From Palsa-504 sp963705835 (GTDB lineage Bacteria > Actinomycetota > Actinomycetes > Streptosporangiales > Streptosporangiaceae), in the NCBI GenBank assembly GCA_963705835.1, contig CAVPLC010000111.1, forward strand, positions 47,405 through 111,404: a stretch of 64,000 bases of DNA, given 5' to 3'. The position numbers and the translations under genes were made by a program. The notes beneath the pieces are model-generated. The model saw only the letters and a list, made by a program, of their open reading frames with translations, was not told the origin of the DNA and did no database searches. Shown here piece after piece: positions 19,005-26,851 of the stretch. How positions within the stretch are numbered: position 1 is the first letter of the stretch; every line of letters starts with the position of its first letter.

Positions 19005-19759
19005 GCGGGCTGGAGGGCCGGGTGGCCCTGGTCACCGGGAGTTCGCGAGGCATCGGGAAGGCCATCGCCACCGAGCTCGCCCGGCAGGGAGCGGCGGTGG
19101 CCGTGCACGGCCGGGCCGAGACCGCGGTGAACGAGGCGGCGGCCGCCATCGTCCGCGAGGGCGGGACCGCCATCGCGGTGACCGGCGACGTGACCAGCTT
19201 CGAGCAGATCGAGGCGATGCGCGGCCAGATCGAGGACGGGCTCGGCCCGGTCGACATCCTGGTGGCCAACGCGGGCGGCAGCTTCACTCCGCCCGCCGCG
19301 CTGGAAGACATCCCGGAGCAGGGCTGGCGGGCCACGGTCGACGGCAACCTGCTGGCCACGTTCCTGACCCTGAAGAGCTTCCTGCCGGGAATGAAGCAGC
19401 GCGGCCGCGGCGCCATCATCACCATGGCCTCCTCGGCCGGGCGCCGGGCCGACGCCCGCGCGCCGATCCCCTACGGCGCGGCCAAGGCCGCGATCGTGCT
19501 GCTGACCCAGGACGTCGCCGCCCAGGCGGGACCGGCCGGGGTCCGGGTGAACTGCATCGCCCCCGAGACGATCCTGACCGAGCGCAACCGCGAGCTGATC
19601 CCGGCCCCGCAGCAGGCCGCCATGGCCGACTTCCACCCGCTCAGGCGGCTGGGCACGCCGCAGGACGTGGCTCACGCCGCCGCGTTCCTGGCCTCCGACG
19701 ACGCGGCCTGGCTAACCGGCGTCGTCCTCGACGTCACCGGAGGCGCGGTGATGGTCTGA
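19001..19759 (+). CDS. SDR-family oxidoreductase
   Basis: The protein has 252 residues and is a classical short-chain dehydrogenase. TGSSRGIG (NADP/NAD binding), LVANAGG, ASSAG with the catalytic Ser, and YGAAKAA with the catalytic Tyr and Lys are all present; the C-terminus LTGVVLDVTGGAVMV is typical. GTG 19001 overlaps the MFS stop codon, so the two are translationally coupled. The substrate cannot be predicted, but the pairing with an exporter and TetR repressor suggests a detoxification or accessory metabolite unit. Confidence 0.92.
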   Translation: MSGLEGRVALVTGSSRGIGKAIATELARQGAAVAVHGRAETAVNEAAAAIVREGGTAIAVTGDVTSFEQIEAMRGQIEDGLGPVDILVANAGGSFTPPAALEDIPEQGWRATVDGNLLATFLTLKSFLPGMKQRGRGAIITMASSAGRRADARAPIPYGAAKAAIVLLTQDVAAQAGPAGVRVNCIAPETILTERNRELIPAPQQAAMADFHPLRRLGTPQDVAHAAAFLASDDAAWLTGVVLDVTGGAVMV

Positions 19760-19778
19760 CCGCAGCGACACCGAAGCG

Positions 19779-19931
19779 ATGTGGCATCGGAGCGGTCATA
19801 GGCGGTTTGACCAAGTCCTCCTCCACGGCAACCGCTACTACCAGTTCCGCGGCCACACCCAGCGCTTCCCTGCGAATACCGAGGGATACTGGGACCATGG
19901 CCGGACCACGCGGTCACCACCGGCGTGCTGA
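19779..19931 (+). CDS. Possible 50-residue ORF overlapping the pentapeptide gene
   Basis: From ATG 19779 the frame reads through RRFDQVLLHGNRYYQFRG and HTQRFPANTEGYWD before a TGA at 19929. The many Tyr, Phe, Asn, Gln and His residues are unlike the Ala/Arg/Gly/Pro output of shadow frames in this GC-rich DNA, which makes it look like real coding sequence. It overlaps the first 35 bp of the next gene in another frame. It may be a small gene, or the true N-terminus of the pentapeptide protein separated by a base error. Confidence 0.35.
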   Translation: MWHRSGHRRFDQVLLHGNRYYQFRGHTQRFPANTEGYWDHGRTTRSPPAC

Positions 19932-20652
19932 GGAACAAGTGGCCGCCGTTACCGCTGATGCGCACCGTGACCTTGAGTTGACTGCCCTGGCCGCGGTGGC
20001 TGAGGCGGTGCTGGCGGACCTGCGCAGCGTGGTCTTGGCCATCCAAGCCCTGGTCGGCCCGGTCGGTGCGGACCTGCACGGCGCGAACCTGACCAACGCG
20101 GATCTAGCCCGCGCGGACCTGGCCGGCGCGGACCTGACCCGCGCAATCCTGGTCGGCGCCGACCTGGCCCGCGCGGACCTGACCCGCGCGATCCTGGTCG
20201 GCGCGGACCTGCAAGGCACGGACCTGACCCGCGCGGACCTGGCCCGCGCGAACCTGGTCGGCGCAATCCTGTACGGCGCGAACCTGTACAGCGCGAACCT
20301 GATCCGCGCGAACCTGTACGACGCGAACCTGGCCGGCGCGGACCTGGACCACGCAGTCCTGACCCGCGCGAACCTGACCGGCGCGGACCTGCACGACGCG
20401 ATCCTGACCCGCGCAGACCTGTACGGCGCGAACCTGGCCGGCGCGGACCTGACCAATGCGGACCTGCGCGGCGCGGACCTGTACGACGCGAACCTGGCCC
20501 AAGTGCTCTGGTCAAGTGGGACGTTGTGGCCGGAGGATAAGGCGTCGCTGATGCGGGAGCGATCGGAGGAACTGCGGCCAGGGGTATGGCGAGTTGCCGG
20601 GTCAGGCAATGCCGACGCGGAGACGGAGGGCCCGCTGGTGCCAGTCCCATAA
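19897..20652 (+). CDS. Pentapeptide-repeat protein
   Basis: The protein has 251 residues. After a helical N-terminal part (residues 1-55, with AHRDLELTALAAVAEAVLADLRS), about 28 consecutive A(D/N)Lxx repeats (residues 52-205) form a right-handed quadrilateral beta-helix. A short unrelated tail follows (WSSGTLWPEDK). Functions in this superfamily range from gyrase protection (Qnr, MfpA) to unknown. Nothing here identifies a target. The repeat DNA is a 15-bp period, and the antisense strand is open as well, an artefact of the repeat. ATG 19897 has GAGGGA about 10 bp upstream. Confidence 0.82.
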   Translation: MAGPRGHHRRAEEQVAAVTADAHRDLELTALAAVAEAVLADLRSVVLAIQALVGPVGADLHGANLTNADLARADLAGADLTRAILVGADLARADLTRAILVGADLQGTDLTRADLARANLVGAILYGANLYSANLIRANLYDANLAGADLDHAVLTRANLTGADLHDAILTRADLYGANLAGADLTNADLRGADLYDANLAQVLWSSGTLWPEDKASLMRERSEELRPGVWRVAGSGNADAETEGPLVPVP

Positions 20653-21008
20653 CCCGAAGCGGCCAGCAGGCCCGCAAAACAGGGGCGATAGCGAGGCCCC
20701 CGCCAAGTACGGCCGACCGCGGCCGGGGGACGTCGGCTGAGCGGGGGACGTCGGCTGGCGGGGACGTCGGCGGCGGGGGACGTCGGCTGGCCGGGGGACG
20801 TCCGGCTGACCGGGGAAGCACCGGATACCGGGGCATTTGCTTACGTTGCGTATAGCGGCTCGCTGCTCGGCAGTGTGATCTTGGCCGACACGAGGCCCAA
20901 TGTGGCCGAGGTTATTGTGCAACGGCGCTGGATCGCCTACTTTCGGGCGGGTCAGAGGTCGCGATCCCACTGGACCACGCGACCTGTGGGGGAAGCGCAG
21001 GAGTGAAC
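20653..21008. other. 356-bp gene-free region upstream of the HU gene
   Basis: No credible ORF. Between 20725 and 20814 there are five copies of GGGGGACGTCGGCTG-like units, 16-18 bp apart, each centred on GACGTC. The part from about 20835 to 21000 is less GC-rich and holds GCGTATAGCG, which may belong to the HU promoter. No clear -35/-10 pair could be assigned. Confidence 0.6.
20725..20814 (+). repeat. Tandem GACGTC array
   Basis: Palindromic GACGTC sites lie at 20729, 20747, 20763, 20779 and 20797, each preceded by a G-run and mostly followed by GGCTG. Spacings are 18, 16, 16 and 18 bp. It may be a protein-binding array or simply a minisatellite. Confidence 0.75.
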
Positions 21009-21311
21009 ATGAACAAGCGTGATCTGATCGACGCGATCTCGGGACGGTTGGGGGACAAGAAATCCGCGACCGAAGCCGTGAACGCGGTGCTCGAGACCAT
21101 CCAGTCGGCCGTCGCGAACGGTGACAAGGTCGCCATCACCGGGTTCGGCGTCTTCGAGAAGACCGACCGCCCCGCTCGCACCGCCCGCAACCCGGCCACC
21201 GGCGCGGCCATCGAGGTGCCCGCGTCCTCGGTGCCCAGGTTCCGTCCGGGAGCAGACTTCAAGGCCCTGGTCAACGCGGGGCACGCGGGCAAGAAGGCCG
21301 GCAAGAAGTAG
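21009..21311 (+). CDS. hup: HU-family nucleoid protein
   Basis: The protein has 100 residues: MNKRDLIDAIS, then the conserved beta-arm with GFGVFEKTDRPARTARNPATGAAIEVPASSVPRFRPG. It binds and bends DNA as a dimer. The C-terminus has only a short KKAGKK tail, unlike the long Lys/Ala tail of the mycobacterial HupB form, so it is the short HupA-like actinobacterial paralog. ATG 21009 is chosen with AGGAG 6 bp upstream; a GTG two codons earlier overlaps that site. Confidence 0.95.
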   Translation: MNKRDLIDAISGRLGDKKSATEAVNAVLETIQSAVANGDKVAITGFGVFEKTDRPARTARNPATGAAIEVPASSVPRFRPGADFKALVNAGHAGKKAGKK

Positions 21312-21338
21312 CCCCCGTAAGCATTGACCCGGTAAGAA

Positions 21339-22559
21339 TCAGCACCGCTCATCGACGAGCCGCGCCCCGGCTCGCGGAGCCCCAGGGATCGCAGTGCTGG
21401 CCTCCGGGGGGACGAACCCCCTGGGGCCCCCCGCAGTCCCCGGGGATAACCGCGGGCCGGGGCGCTTGCGCAGGGCGGTCTGGATGATCCGGTCGACAAG
21501 CTGTGGCAGCGGCAGGCCGGTGGCGGCCCACATCATCGGGAACCCCGAGGCCGGGGTCATGCCCGGCATCGTGTTGATCTCGTTGACCAGGATCGTCCCG
21601 GCCTTGGTGTAGAAGAAGTCCACCCGGGCCAGGCCCTCGCAGGACAGGGCGTCAAAGGCCGCGCAGGCCAGCCGCCTGACCTGGGCGGCGGCGGCGGCCG
21701 GGATCGGCGCCGGGATCCTCATGTACGTGCCCGAGGCCAGGTACTTGGCCTGGAAGTCGTAGAACGCCGAGTGCTCGTCCACCACTACCTGCCCGGGCAC
21801 GCTGGCCTCGGGCGGGCCGCCGTCCAGGCCCTCGAGCACGGCGCACTCGACCTCCATCCCGTCCACCGCGGCCTCCACGAGGACCTTGGGGTCGTGCACG
21901 CGGGCCGCCTCGATGGCCTCGTCCAGGCCGTCCGGGTCGGTGACCCGGGTGATCCCGATGCTCGAGCCGCCGCGGGCGGGCTTGACGAACAGCGGCCAGC
22001 CGAGTTCGGCGATCTCGTCCAGGACGCGCTTGCGCTCGGCGAGGCCGCTGGTCCAGTCGCGGTCGCGGACCACCGCGTGCCGGCCGACCGGCAGGCCGCG
22101 GGCGGACATGATCAGCTTCATGTACTCCTTGTCCATGCCGGCCGCGCTGGCGAACACGCCCGCGCCCGCGTACCGGGTGCCGGTCATCTCCAGCAGACCC
22201 TGCAGCGTGCCGTCCTCGCCGAACGTCCCGTGCAGCAGCGGCAGCACCACGTCGACCTCGCCGAGGTCGCGCGGCACCTCACCCGGCGTGCTCACCTGCA
22301 GCGAGCCGGCCCGGGGCGTGATCTCGGTCCCCGGGACCGCCACCGACTCGACCGAGGGCCGCGACGATTCGGACAACGCGAGCCGGGCCACCTCGCCCGA
22401 GGTCAGGACCCACCGGCCGTCGGTGGCGATGCCGATCGGAAGCACCTCATAGCGGTCCCGGTCGATGGCCGAGAGCACCAGCCCCGCGCTCGCGCACGAC
22501 ACGGCGTGTTCTGCGCTGCGGCCGCCGAACACCACGGCGACACGGACCTTCCGCGGCAC
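21339..22559 (-). CDS. ddl: D-alanine--D-alanine ligase
   Basis: The enzyme has 406 residues. It joins two D-Ala with ATP for peptidoglycan precursors. N-terminal VAVVFGGRSAEHAVS, ATP-grasp region with FVKPARGGSSIGITRV, and the metal site VDFFYTKAGTILVNEINTMPG are all present. About 35 residues at the C-terminus (from RKRPGPRLSPG) extend beyond the family and are encoded by a dispersed GC-rich repeat. GTG 22559 follows AGGAGG, placed just after the stop of the upstream lyase gene. Last gene of the plsC-gpsA-lyase-ddl operon. Convergent with hup. Confidence 0.95.
   Translation of the reverse strand: MPRKVRVAVVFGGRSAEHAVSCASAGLVLSAIDRDRYEVLPIGIATDGRWVLTSGEVARLALSESSRPSVESVAVPGTEITPRAGSLQVSTPGEVPRDLGEVDVVLPLLHGTFGEDGTLQGLLEMTGTRYAGAGVFASAAGMDKEYMKLIMSARGLPVGRHAVVRDRDWTSGLAERKRVLDEIAELGWPLFVKPARGGSSIGITRVTDPDGLDEAIEAARVHDPKVLVEAAVDGMEVECAVLEGLDGGPPEASVPGQVVVDEHSAFYDFQAKYLASGTYMRIPAPIPAAAAAQVRRLACAAFDALSCEGLARVDFFYTKAGTILVNEINTMPGMTPASGFPMMWAATGLPLPQLVDRIIQTALRKRPGPRLSPGTAGGPRGFVPPEASTAIPGAPRAGARLVDERC
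21398..21442 (-). repeat. GC-rich hairpin repeat inside the ddl 3' end
   Basis: On the reverse strand this reads TGCGGGGGGCCCCAGGGGG then TTCGTCCCCCCGGAGGCCAG, nearly the same as the three repeats upstream of recG (28441-28597). The reading frame of ddl passes through it, giving an atypical C-terminus. Confidence 0.7.
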
Positions 22560-22567
22560 GCATCCTC

Positions 22568-23797
22568 CTAGGGTCTGCTGAGGGACTCCAGGGCCACGTA
22601 CGCGTCGGAGATCAGGTCCTCGGGGTCCTCCAGGCCAATGGAGAAGCGTACCGCCCCCGGGTCGATGCCGCCGGCCGCGAGCGCGCGGTCATCCAGCTGG
22701 CGGTGCGTGGTGGAGGCCACGTGGCTCACCACCGTGTGCGTACCGCCCAGGGACGTGGCCAGCTGCGCGAGCCGCAGCTTGTCCGCGAACGCCATGCCCG
22801 CCTCGCGCCCGCCGTACGGGGTCACGGTGACGATCGCGCCGAACCGCACGCCCTCCGGGCCCGCGTCGAACATCCGCCTGGCCACCTGGTGGCCGGGGTG
22901 TTCGGGCAGGCCGGGGTAGTCGATGCGGACCACGGCCGGGTGCCGCGACAGCGCGGCGGCGAACACCGAGGCCGACGAGCAGGCCCGCCGGACCCGCAGC
23001 GGCAGCGTCTCCAGGCCGCGGCGGAGCAGGAACGCCTCGTCCGGGGCCAGGCAGCCGCCGGTGTCGACCCGGACGCTGCGGATGTTGCTGATCAGCTCGA
23101 TCCGCCCGGTGACCACGCCGCCGGTGACGTCGGAGTGACCGCCGATGTACTTGGTCGCGGAGTGGATCACCAGGTCGGCGCCGTGCTCGAGGGGACGGCA
23201 GATCACCGGCGGGGCCAGGGTGGAGTCCACCACCAGCAGCGCCCCGGCGTCGTGCGCGATATCGGCCAGCTTGCGCACGTCGGCCACGGCGGTGGTCGGG
23301 TTGGCGATCGTCTCGGCGTAGACGATCCTGGTCGTCGGCCGGACCGCGGCCTGGACCGCGTCCAGGTCGGTGATGTCGACGAACTCGGTCTCGACGCCGA
23401 ACCGGGACGCCACGTTGCGCAGGAACGAGTAGGTCCCGCCGTAGACCGCGGAGGACGCGACCACGTGCGCCCCGGCCCGCGCGAAGGTCCAGAACACGCC
23501 GCTGATCGCGGCCATGCCCGAGGCGAACGCCTGCGCCGCGGGCCAGCGCGGCAGGTTGACCCCCTCCAGGGCGGCGACCGCGCGGGCGAACGCGTCGACC
23601 GTGGGGTTGTCGATCCGGCTGTAGGTGTAGCCCGGCATCTCGTCGTTGAGCACGGCGCGGTACTGCTCGGCCGTGTCGAACGCGAACGCCGCCGTGCGGT
23701 ACACCGGCGTGCCGAGCGGCTCTTGCGCGGGCGTCGGCGGAGCCGGGAGATGCACCGCGCGCGTGTTCTCCCCGGCCTGCTTACGCACTATGTCCAA
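22568..23797 (-). CDS. Trans-sulfuration PLP enzyme (cystathionine gamma-lyase / gamma-synthase family)
   Basis: The protein has 409 residues and is a Cys/Met-metabolism PLP enzyme. PLP lysine in HSATKYIGGHSDV; PGYTYSRIDNPTVDAF and VYGGTYSF near the cofactor phosphate; SLGGTHTVVSHVASTTH near the C-terminus. The family includes cystathionine gamma-lyase, gamma-synthase and methionine gamma-lyase, and the exact reaction cannot be settled here. The start is TTG at 23797, supported by GAGGAG 6 bp upstream, which itself overlaps the gpsA stop. In an operon with gpsA and ddl. Confidence 0.88.
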   Translation of the reverse strand: MDIVRKQAGENTRAVHLPAPPTPAQEPLGTPVYRTAAFAFDTAEQYRAVLNDEMPGYTYSRIDNPTVDAFARAVAALEGVNLPRWPAAQAFASGMAAISGVFWTFARAGAHVVASSAVYGGTYSFLRNVASRFGVETEFVDITDLDAVQAAVRPTTRIVYAETIANPTTAVADVRKLADIAHDAGALLVVDSTLAPPVICRPLEHGADLVIHSATKYIGGHSDVTGGVVTGRIELISNIRSVRVDTGGCLAPDEAFLLRRGLETLPLRVRRACSSASVFAAALSRHPAVVRIDYPGLPEHPGHQVARRMFDAGPEGVRFGAIVTVTPYGGREAGMAFADKLRLAQLATSLGGTHTVVSHVASTTHRQLDDRALAAGGIDPGAVRFSIGLEDPEDLISDAYVALESLSRP

Positions 23798-23807
23798 GGT
23801 CGGCTCC

Positions 23808-24812
23808 TCACGGCCCGTACCACTCGGGCTTGGCTGACCGTGACGCTAGCATCGACGCGGCCTCGGTGACGGGCAGCCCGGCATGCATGACGGCCTGCAC
23901 CACCTCGGTGATCGGCATCTCGACGCCGCGCGAGCGGGCCAGCTCGAGCACCGGGCCGCAGGAGGCCACGCCCTCGGCGGTCTGGCCCGTCACCGCCGCG
24001 GCCTGCGCCACCGACAAGCCCCGTCCCAGGTTCTCACCGAGCGTCCGGTTACGCGACAGCGGCGAGCTGCAGGTGGCCACCAGGTCGCCCATCCCGGCCA
24101 GGCCCGCGAACGTCTGCGGGTCCGCGCCGAGCGCCGAGCCGAGCCTGGCCATCTCGGCCAGCCCGCGGGTGATCAGCGCGGCCCTGGTGTTGTCGCCCTG
24201 GCGCATCGCGACCGCGATGCCCACCGCGATCGCGATGATGTTCTTCACCGCGCCGCCCAGCTCGCAGCCGGTCACGTCGGCGTTGGTGTACGGGCGGAAG
24301 TACGGCGCGTGGCACGCGGCCTGCAGCGCCAGCGCCCCTTCCGGCGAGGCGCAGGCCACCACCGCGGCGGCGATCTGCCGCCTGATGATCTCCCCCGCCA
24401 GGTTCGGCCCGGACACCACGGCCACCCGTGCGGCGTCCGCGGCGAGCACGTCGGCGATGACCTCGGTCATCCGCGCTCCGGTGCCGAGCTCGATGCCCTT
24501 GATGAGGCTGACCAGCAGCGCGCCGGACGGGATCAGCGGCGCCCAGTCGGCCAGGTTGGCCCGCAGCGACTGGGCGGGCACGGCGAAGACCACCATGTCG
24601 GCTCCGGCCAGGGCCTGGCCCGCGTCCGCGGTGGCCTCCAGGTCGGGGGTCAGCTCGATGCCCGGCAGGTAGTCCGGGTTCTCGTGCAGTTCGCCGATCG
24701 CCTTGGCCAGCTGCGGCCGGCGGCTGAACAGCACGGCCGAGGTCCCGGCGTCGCAGAGCACCTGCGCGAACGTGGTCCCCCACGATCCCGCGCCCATGAC
24801 CGCCGCTCTCAT
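23808..24812 (-). CDS. gpsA: Glycerol-3-phosphate dehydrogenase [NAD(P)+]
   Basis: The enzyme has 334 residues and makes sn-glycerol 3-phosphate for phospholipid synthesis. Rossmann motif MGAGSWGTTFAQVL at the N-terminus, SLIKGIE, SGPNLAGEI, and the catalytic lysine in ELGGAVKNIIAIAVG, with GLAGMGDLVATCSSPLSRNR. Its ATG overlaps the plsC stop (ATGA), which ties substrate supply to the acyltransferase that uses it. Second gene of the operon. Confidence 0.96.
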   Translation of the reverse strand: MRAAVMGAGSWGTTFAQVLCDAGTSAVLFSRRPQLAKAIGELHENPDYLPGIELTPDLEATADAGQALAGADMVVFAVPAQSLRANLADWAPLIPSGALLVSLIKGIELGTGARMTEVIADVLAADAARVAVVSGPNLAGEIIRRQIAAAVVACASPEGALALQAACHAPYFRPYTNADVTGCELGGAVKNIIAIAVGIAVAMRQGDNTRAALITRGLAEMARLGSALGADPQTFAGLAGMGDLVATCSSPLSRNRTLGENLGRGLSVAQAAAVTGQTAEGVASCGPVLELARSRGVEMPITEVVQAVMHAGLPVTEAASMLASRSAKPEWYGP

Positions 24813-25828
24813 ATCGGGCCAGAGGCGGGCGGGCCCTCGGCGGGTGCCTCCTCGGCGGGCGCTTCCGCGGGCTGGGCTTGCGTGAGTTGCGCTTCCGTGG
24901 GCTGCTCTTCCCTGGGCTGCTCTTCCGTGGGCTGCGCTTCCGTGGGCTGCTGGGCGGCGGACGGGAGGGACGCACCCCTTTCCGTTCGGTCCAAAGAAGA
25001 AGGCCGGCCATCGACGGCGGGATCCCAGGGTACGGCGGGAGGCGTCTTCTGCCTGATCTTGGCCAGCAGCGCGGTGATGTCGGCCATGATGACGGCCGTG
25101 GCCTCGCGCAGCGTGCTCGCGGACAGGCGCTGGCCCTCGAAGGCGGACAGGTCGACCGGCGGCCCGGCGATCATCCGGACGGTCTTGCGCGGGAACAGGT
25201 GGGGCCGCTTGGTGCCGTACGGGAGGACCTCCTGCGCGCCCCAGTGCGCGATCGGGATGACCGGCGCGCCGGTGGTCAGGGCCAGCCGGGCCGCGCCGGT
25301 CTTGCCCACCATCGGCCACAGGTCCGGGTCGCGGCTCGCGGTTCCCTCTGGGTAGACGATCACGCAGGCCCCGGCGCGCAACGCCTGCTCGGCCTGCCGC
25401 AGGACCAGGCCGGCGTCGCCGCGGCCCCGGTAGACCGGCAGCTGGCCATCCTTGTACAGCAGCGGCCCGATCAGCTTCACCTCGAAGATGGCCGACTTGA
25501 TCATGAACACCGGGAACCGGTGCCCGTACGCGTCGCTGAACAGGGCGATCGCCGGCCAGTCGGCGTAGGACAGGTGGTTCGGGGCCAGAATCACGCCACC
25601 CGTCTTCGGGAAGTTCTCCCGGCCCTGCCACTCGTACCTCATCAGCAGCCGCAGCAGCGGCCGCAGGATGATCACCGTGAACAGCCGCCAGCCGCGTGAA
25701 TAGGTGTACTCGCGGCTGGCCGTAGGCTGGGTATGCCCCTGAGCGGGGGTCTGGGGGGGTCGTCCCCCCGGGCCATGCCCCTGCGGGGGGGTCTGGGGGG
25801 GTCGTCCCCCCGGGCCAGCACTGCTCAT
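24809..25828 (-). CDS. plsC: 1-acyl-sn-glycerol-3-phosphate acyltransferase
   Basis: The protein has 339 residues. The acyltransferase core has HLSYAD (HX4D catalytic motif, near residue 84), PVYRGRGD and YPEGT. It makes phosphatidic acid at the inner membrane. The N-terminus (residues 1-32) is two copies of a Gly/Pro/Gln peptide encoded by a 42-bp GC-rich tandem repeat. The C-terminus (about 280-339) is a Glu/Gln/Pro/Ala repeat tail with 18-bp DNA periodicity. Neither end is part of the enzyme fold. The true start could lie downstream of the repeats, but no better ribosome site is evident. Confidence 0.9.
   Translation of the reverse strand: MSSAGPGGRPPQTPPQGHGPGGRPPQTPAQGHTQPTASREYTYSRGWRLFTVIILRPLLRLLMRYEWQGRENFPKTGGVILAPNHLSYADWPAIALFSDAYGHRFPVFMIKSAIFEVKLIGPLLYKDGQLPVYRGRGDAGLVLRQAEQALRAGACVIVYPEGTASRDPDLWPMVGKTGAARLALTTGAPVIPIAHWGAQEVLPYGTKRPHLFPRKTVRMIAGPPVDLSAFEGQRLSASTLREATAVIMADITALLAKIRQKTPPAVPWDPAVDGRPSSLDRTERGASLPSAAQQPTEAQPTEEQPREEQPTEAQLTQAQPAEAPAEEAPAEGPPASGPI
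25733..25816 (-). repeat. Two 42-bp tandem GC-rich hairpin repeats in the plsC 5' end
   Basis: Copies 25733-25774 and 25775-25816 each begin ATGCCCCTG and contain GGGGGGTCGTCCCCCCGG. They encode GPGGRPPQTP-type peptides on the reverse strand. Related copies lie in ddl, rsmD and upstream of recG. Confidence 0.85.
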
Positions 25829-25879
25829 GGGGTCAGTCTCCTGGTTCGGGTGGTCCGGTGTCGAGGCAGGATCAACTAC

Positions 25880-26542
25880 ATGACCGATAATGCCGCGATC
25901 ACCTGGTCAGTGCTGATGCCGGTCAAGGTGCTCGCGCGGGCCAAGTCCCGGCTGGCCGGGCTGGCCGGGCCGCGCCGGGCCGAGCTGGCGCTCGCCCTGG
26001 CCTGCGACACGGTCACCGCGGTGCTGGCCTGCGAGGCGGCCGCGCGTGTGATCGTCATCACAGACGACCAGGTCGCCAGCGTCGCGCTGGCCGGGCTGGG
26101 GGCGCTGGTGGTGCCGGACGAGCCGCGGGACGGGCTGAACGCGGCGCTGCGGCACGGCGCCGGGCTTGCCGCGTCGCGCTGGCCCGGATGGGGGACGGCC
26201 GCGCTGTCCGCCGACCTGCCCGCGCTGCGGCCGGCCGAGATCGGGCGGGCGCTGAGGGCCGCCTCGGCGTGGCCGACGGCGTTCGTGGCCGACGAGGCCG
26301 GGGACGGCACGACGCTGTACACGGCGGCTCCGGGAGCGGCGTTCCGGCCCTCGTTCGGGCTGGCGTCACGGGCGCGGCACGCGGCGGGCGGCGCCGCGGA
26401 ACTTGACCTGAAGGGCATACCGGGCCTGCGCCGGGACGTGGACACGCCCGACGACCTGCGCGGCGCGGTCGCGCTCGGGCTCGGCCCGCACAGCGCACCC
26501 CTCGCGGCCGAACTGCTCAGATGTGCACCACGGGGCAGGTGA
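25880..26542 (+). CDS. cofC: 2-phospho-L-lactate / phosphoenolpyruvate guanylyltransferase
   Basis: The protein has 220 residues and is the CofC/FbiD nucleotidyltransferase of coenzyme F420 synthesis. SVLMPVKVLARAKSRLAG, ALACDTVTAVLAC, LSADLPALRP and DVDTPDDL are diagnostic. In actinobacteria it activates phosphoenolpyruvate for transfer to Fo. ATG 25880 follows GGCAGGA. No other F420 genes are adjacent. Divergent from plsC by 51 bp; its 3' end overlaps the reverse-strand Lrp-type gene by 26 bp. Confidence 0.92.
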   Translation: MTDNAAITWSVLMPVKVLARAKSRLAGLAGPRRAELALALACDTVTAVLACEAAARVIVITDDQVASVALAGLGALVVPDEPRDGLNAALRHGAGLAASRWPGWGTAALSADLPALRPAEIGRALRAASAWPTAFVADEAGDGTTLYTAAPGAAFRPSFGLASRARHAAGGAAELDLKGIPGLRRDVDTPDDLRGAVALGLGPHSAPLAAELLRCAPRGR

Positions 26543-26750
26543 GCGTCCGGGTGATCCCGGGCACGGCCTGGATCTGGGTGGTCACGAGCCGGCCCAGCTC
26601 GTCCACGTTGTCCGACTGGGCGCGCACGATGACGTCGTACGGGCCGGTGACGTCCTCGGCATGCGTGACTCCGGCGATCTTCGCGATGTGCGAGGCCACG
26701 TCGGCGGCCTTGCCGACTTCGGTCTGGACGAGGATGTACGCCTCTACCAT
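26517..26750 (-). CDS. Stand-alone Lrp/AsnC ligand-binding (RAM) domain protein
   Basis: The protein has 77 residues, a single alpha/beta RAM domain (VEAYILVQTEVGKAADV, VTGPYDVIVRAQ) with no DNA-binding part. Such proteins form oligomers that bind amino acids and may modulate full-length Lrp partners; the role of most is unknown. ATG 26750 follows GGGAGG. It overlaps the end of cofC on the other strand and is divergent from thiL. Confidence 0.88.
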   Translation of the reverse strand: MVEAYILVQTEVGKAADVASHIAKIAGVTHAEDVTGPYDVIVRAQSDNVDELGRLVTTQIQAVPGITRTLTCPVVHI

Positions 26751-26851
26751 GAGATCCTCCCGGGGCCATTGCGGGACGGGGTGCCCCTGATGGATCACGC
26801 TACCGTAGGAGAGGTCTGGACCGGTGACCACTATCTGGGTTCGGGGAGGGA

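Noticed and set aside
20049..20510. Regular 15-bp repeats that could suggest a CRISPR-like or satellite array
   Set aside because: There are no spacers; the period matches pentapeptide codons and translates cleanly into A(D/N)L repeats.
20725..20814. The GACGTC array as a CRISPR locus
   Set aside because: Repeat units are only 16-18 bp with no unique spacers and no cas genes nearby.
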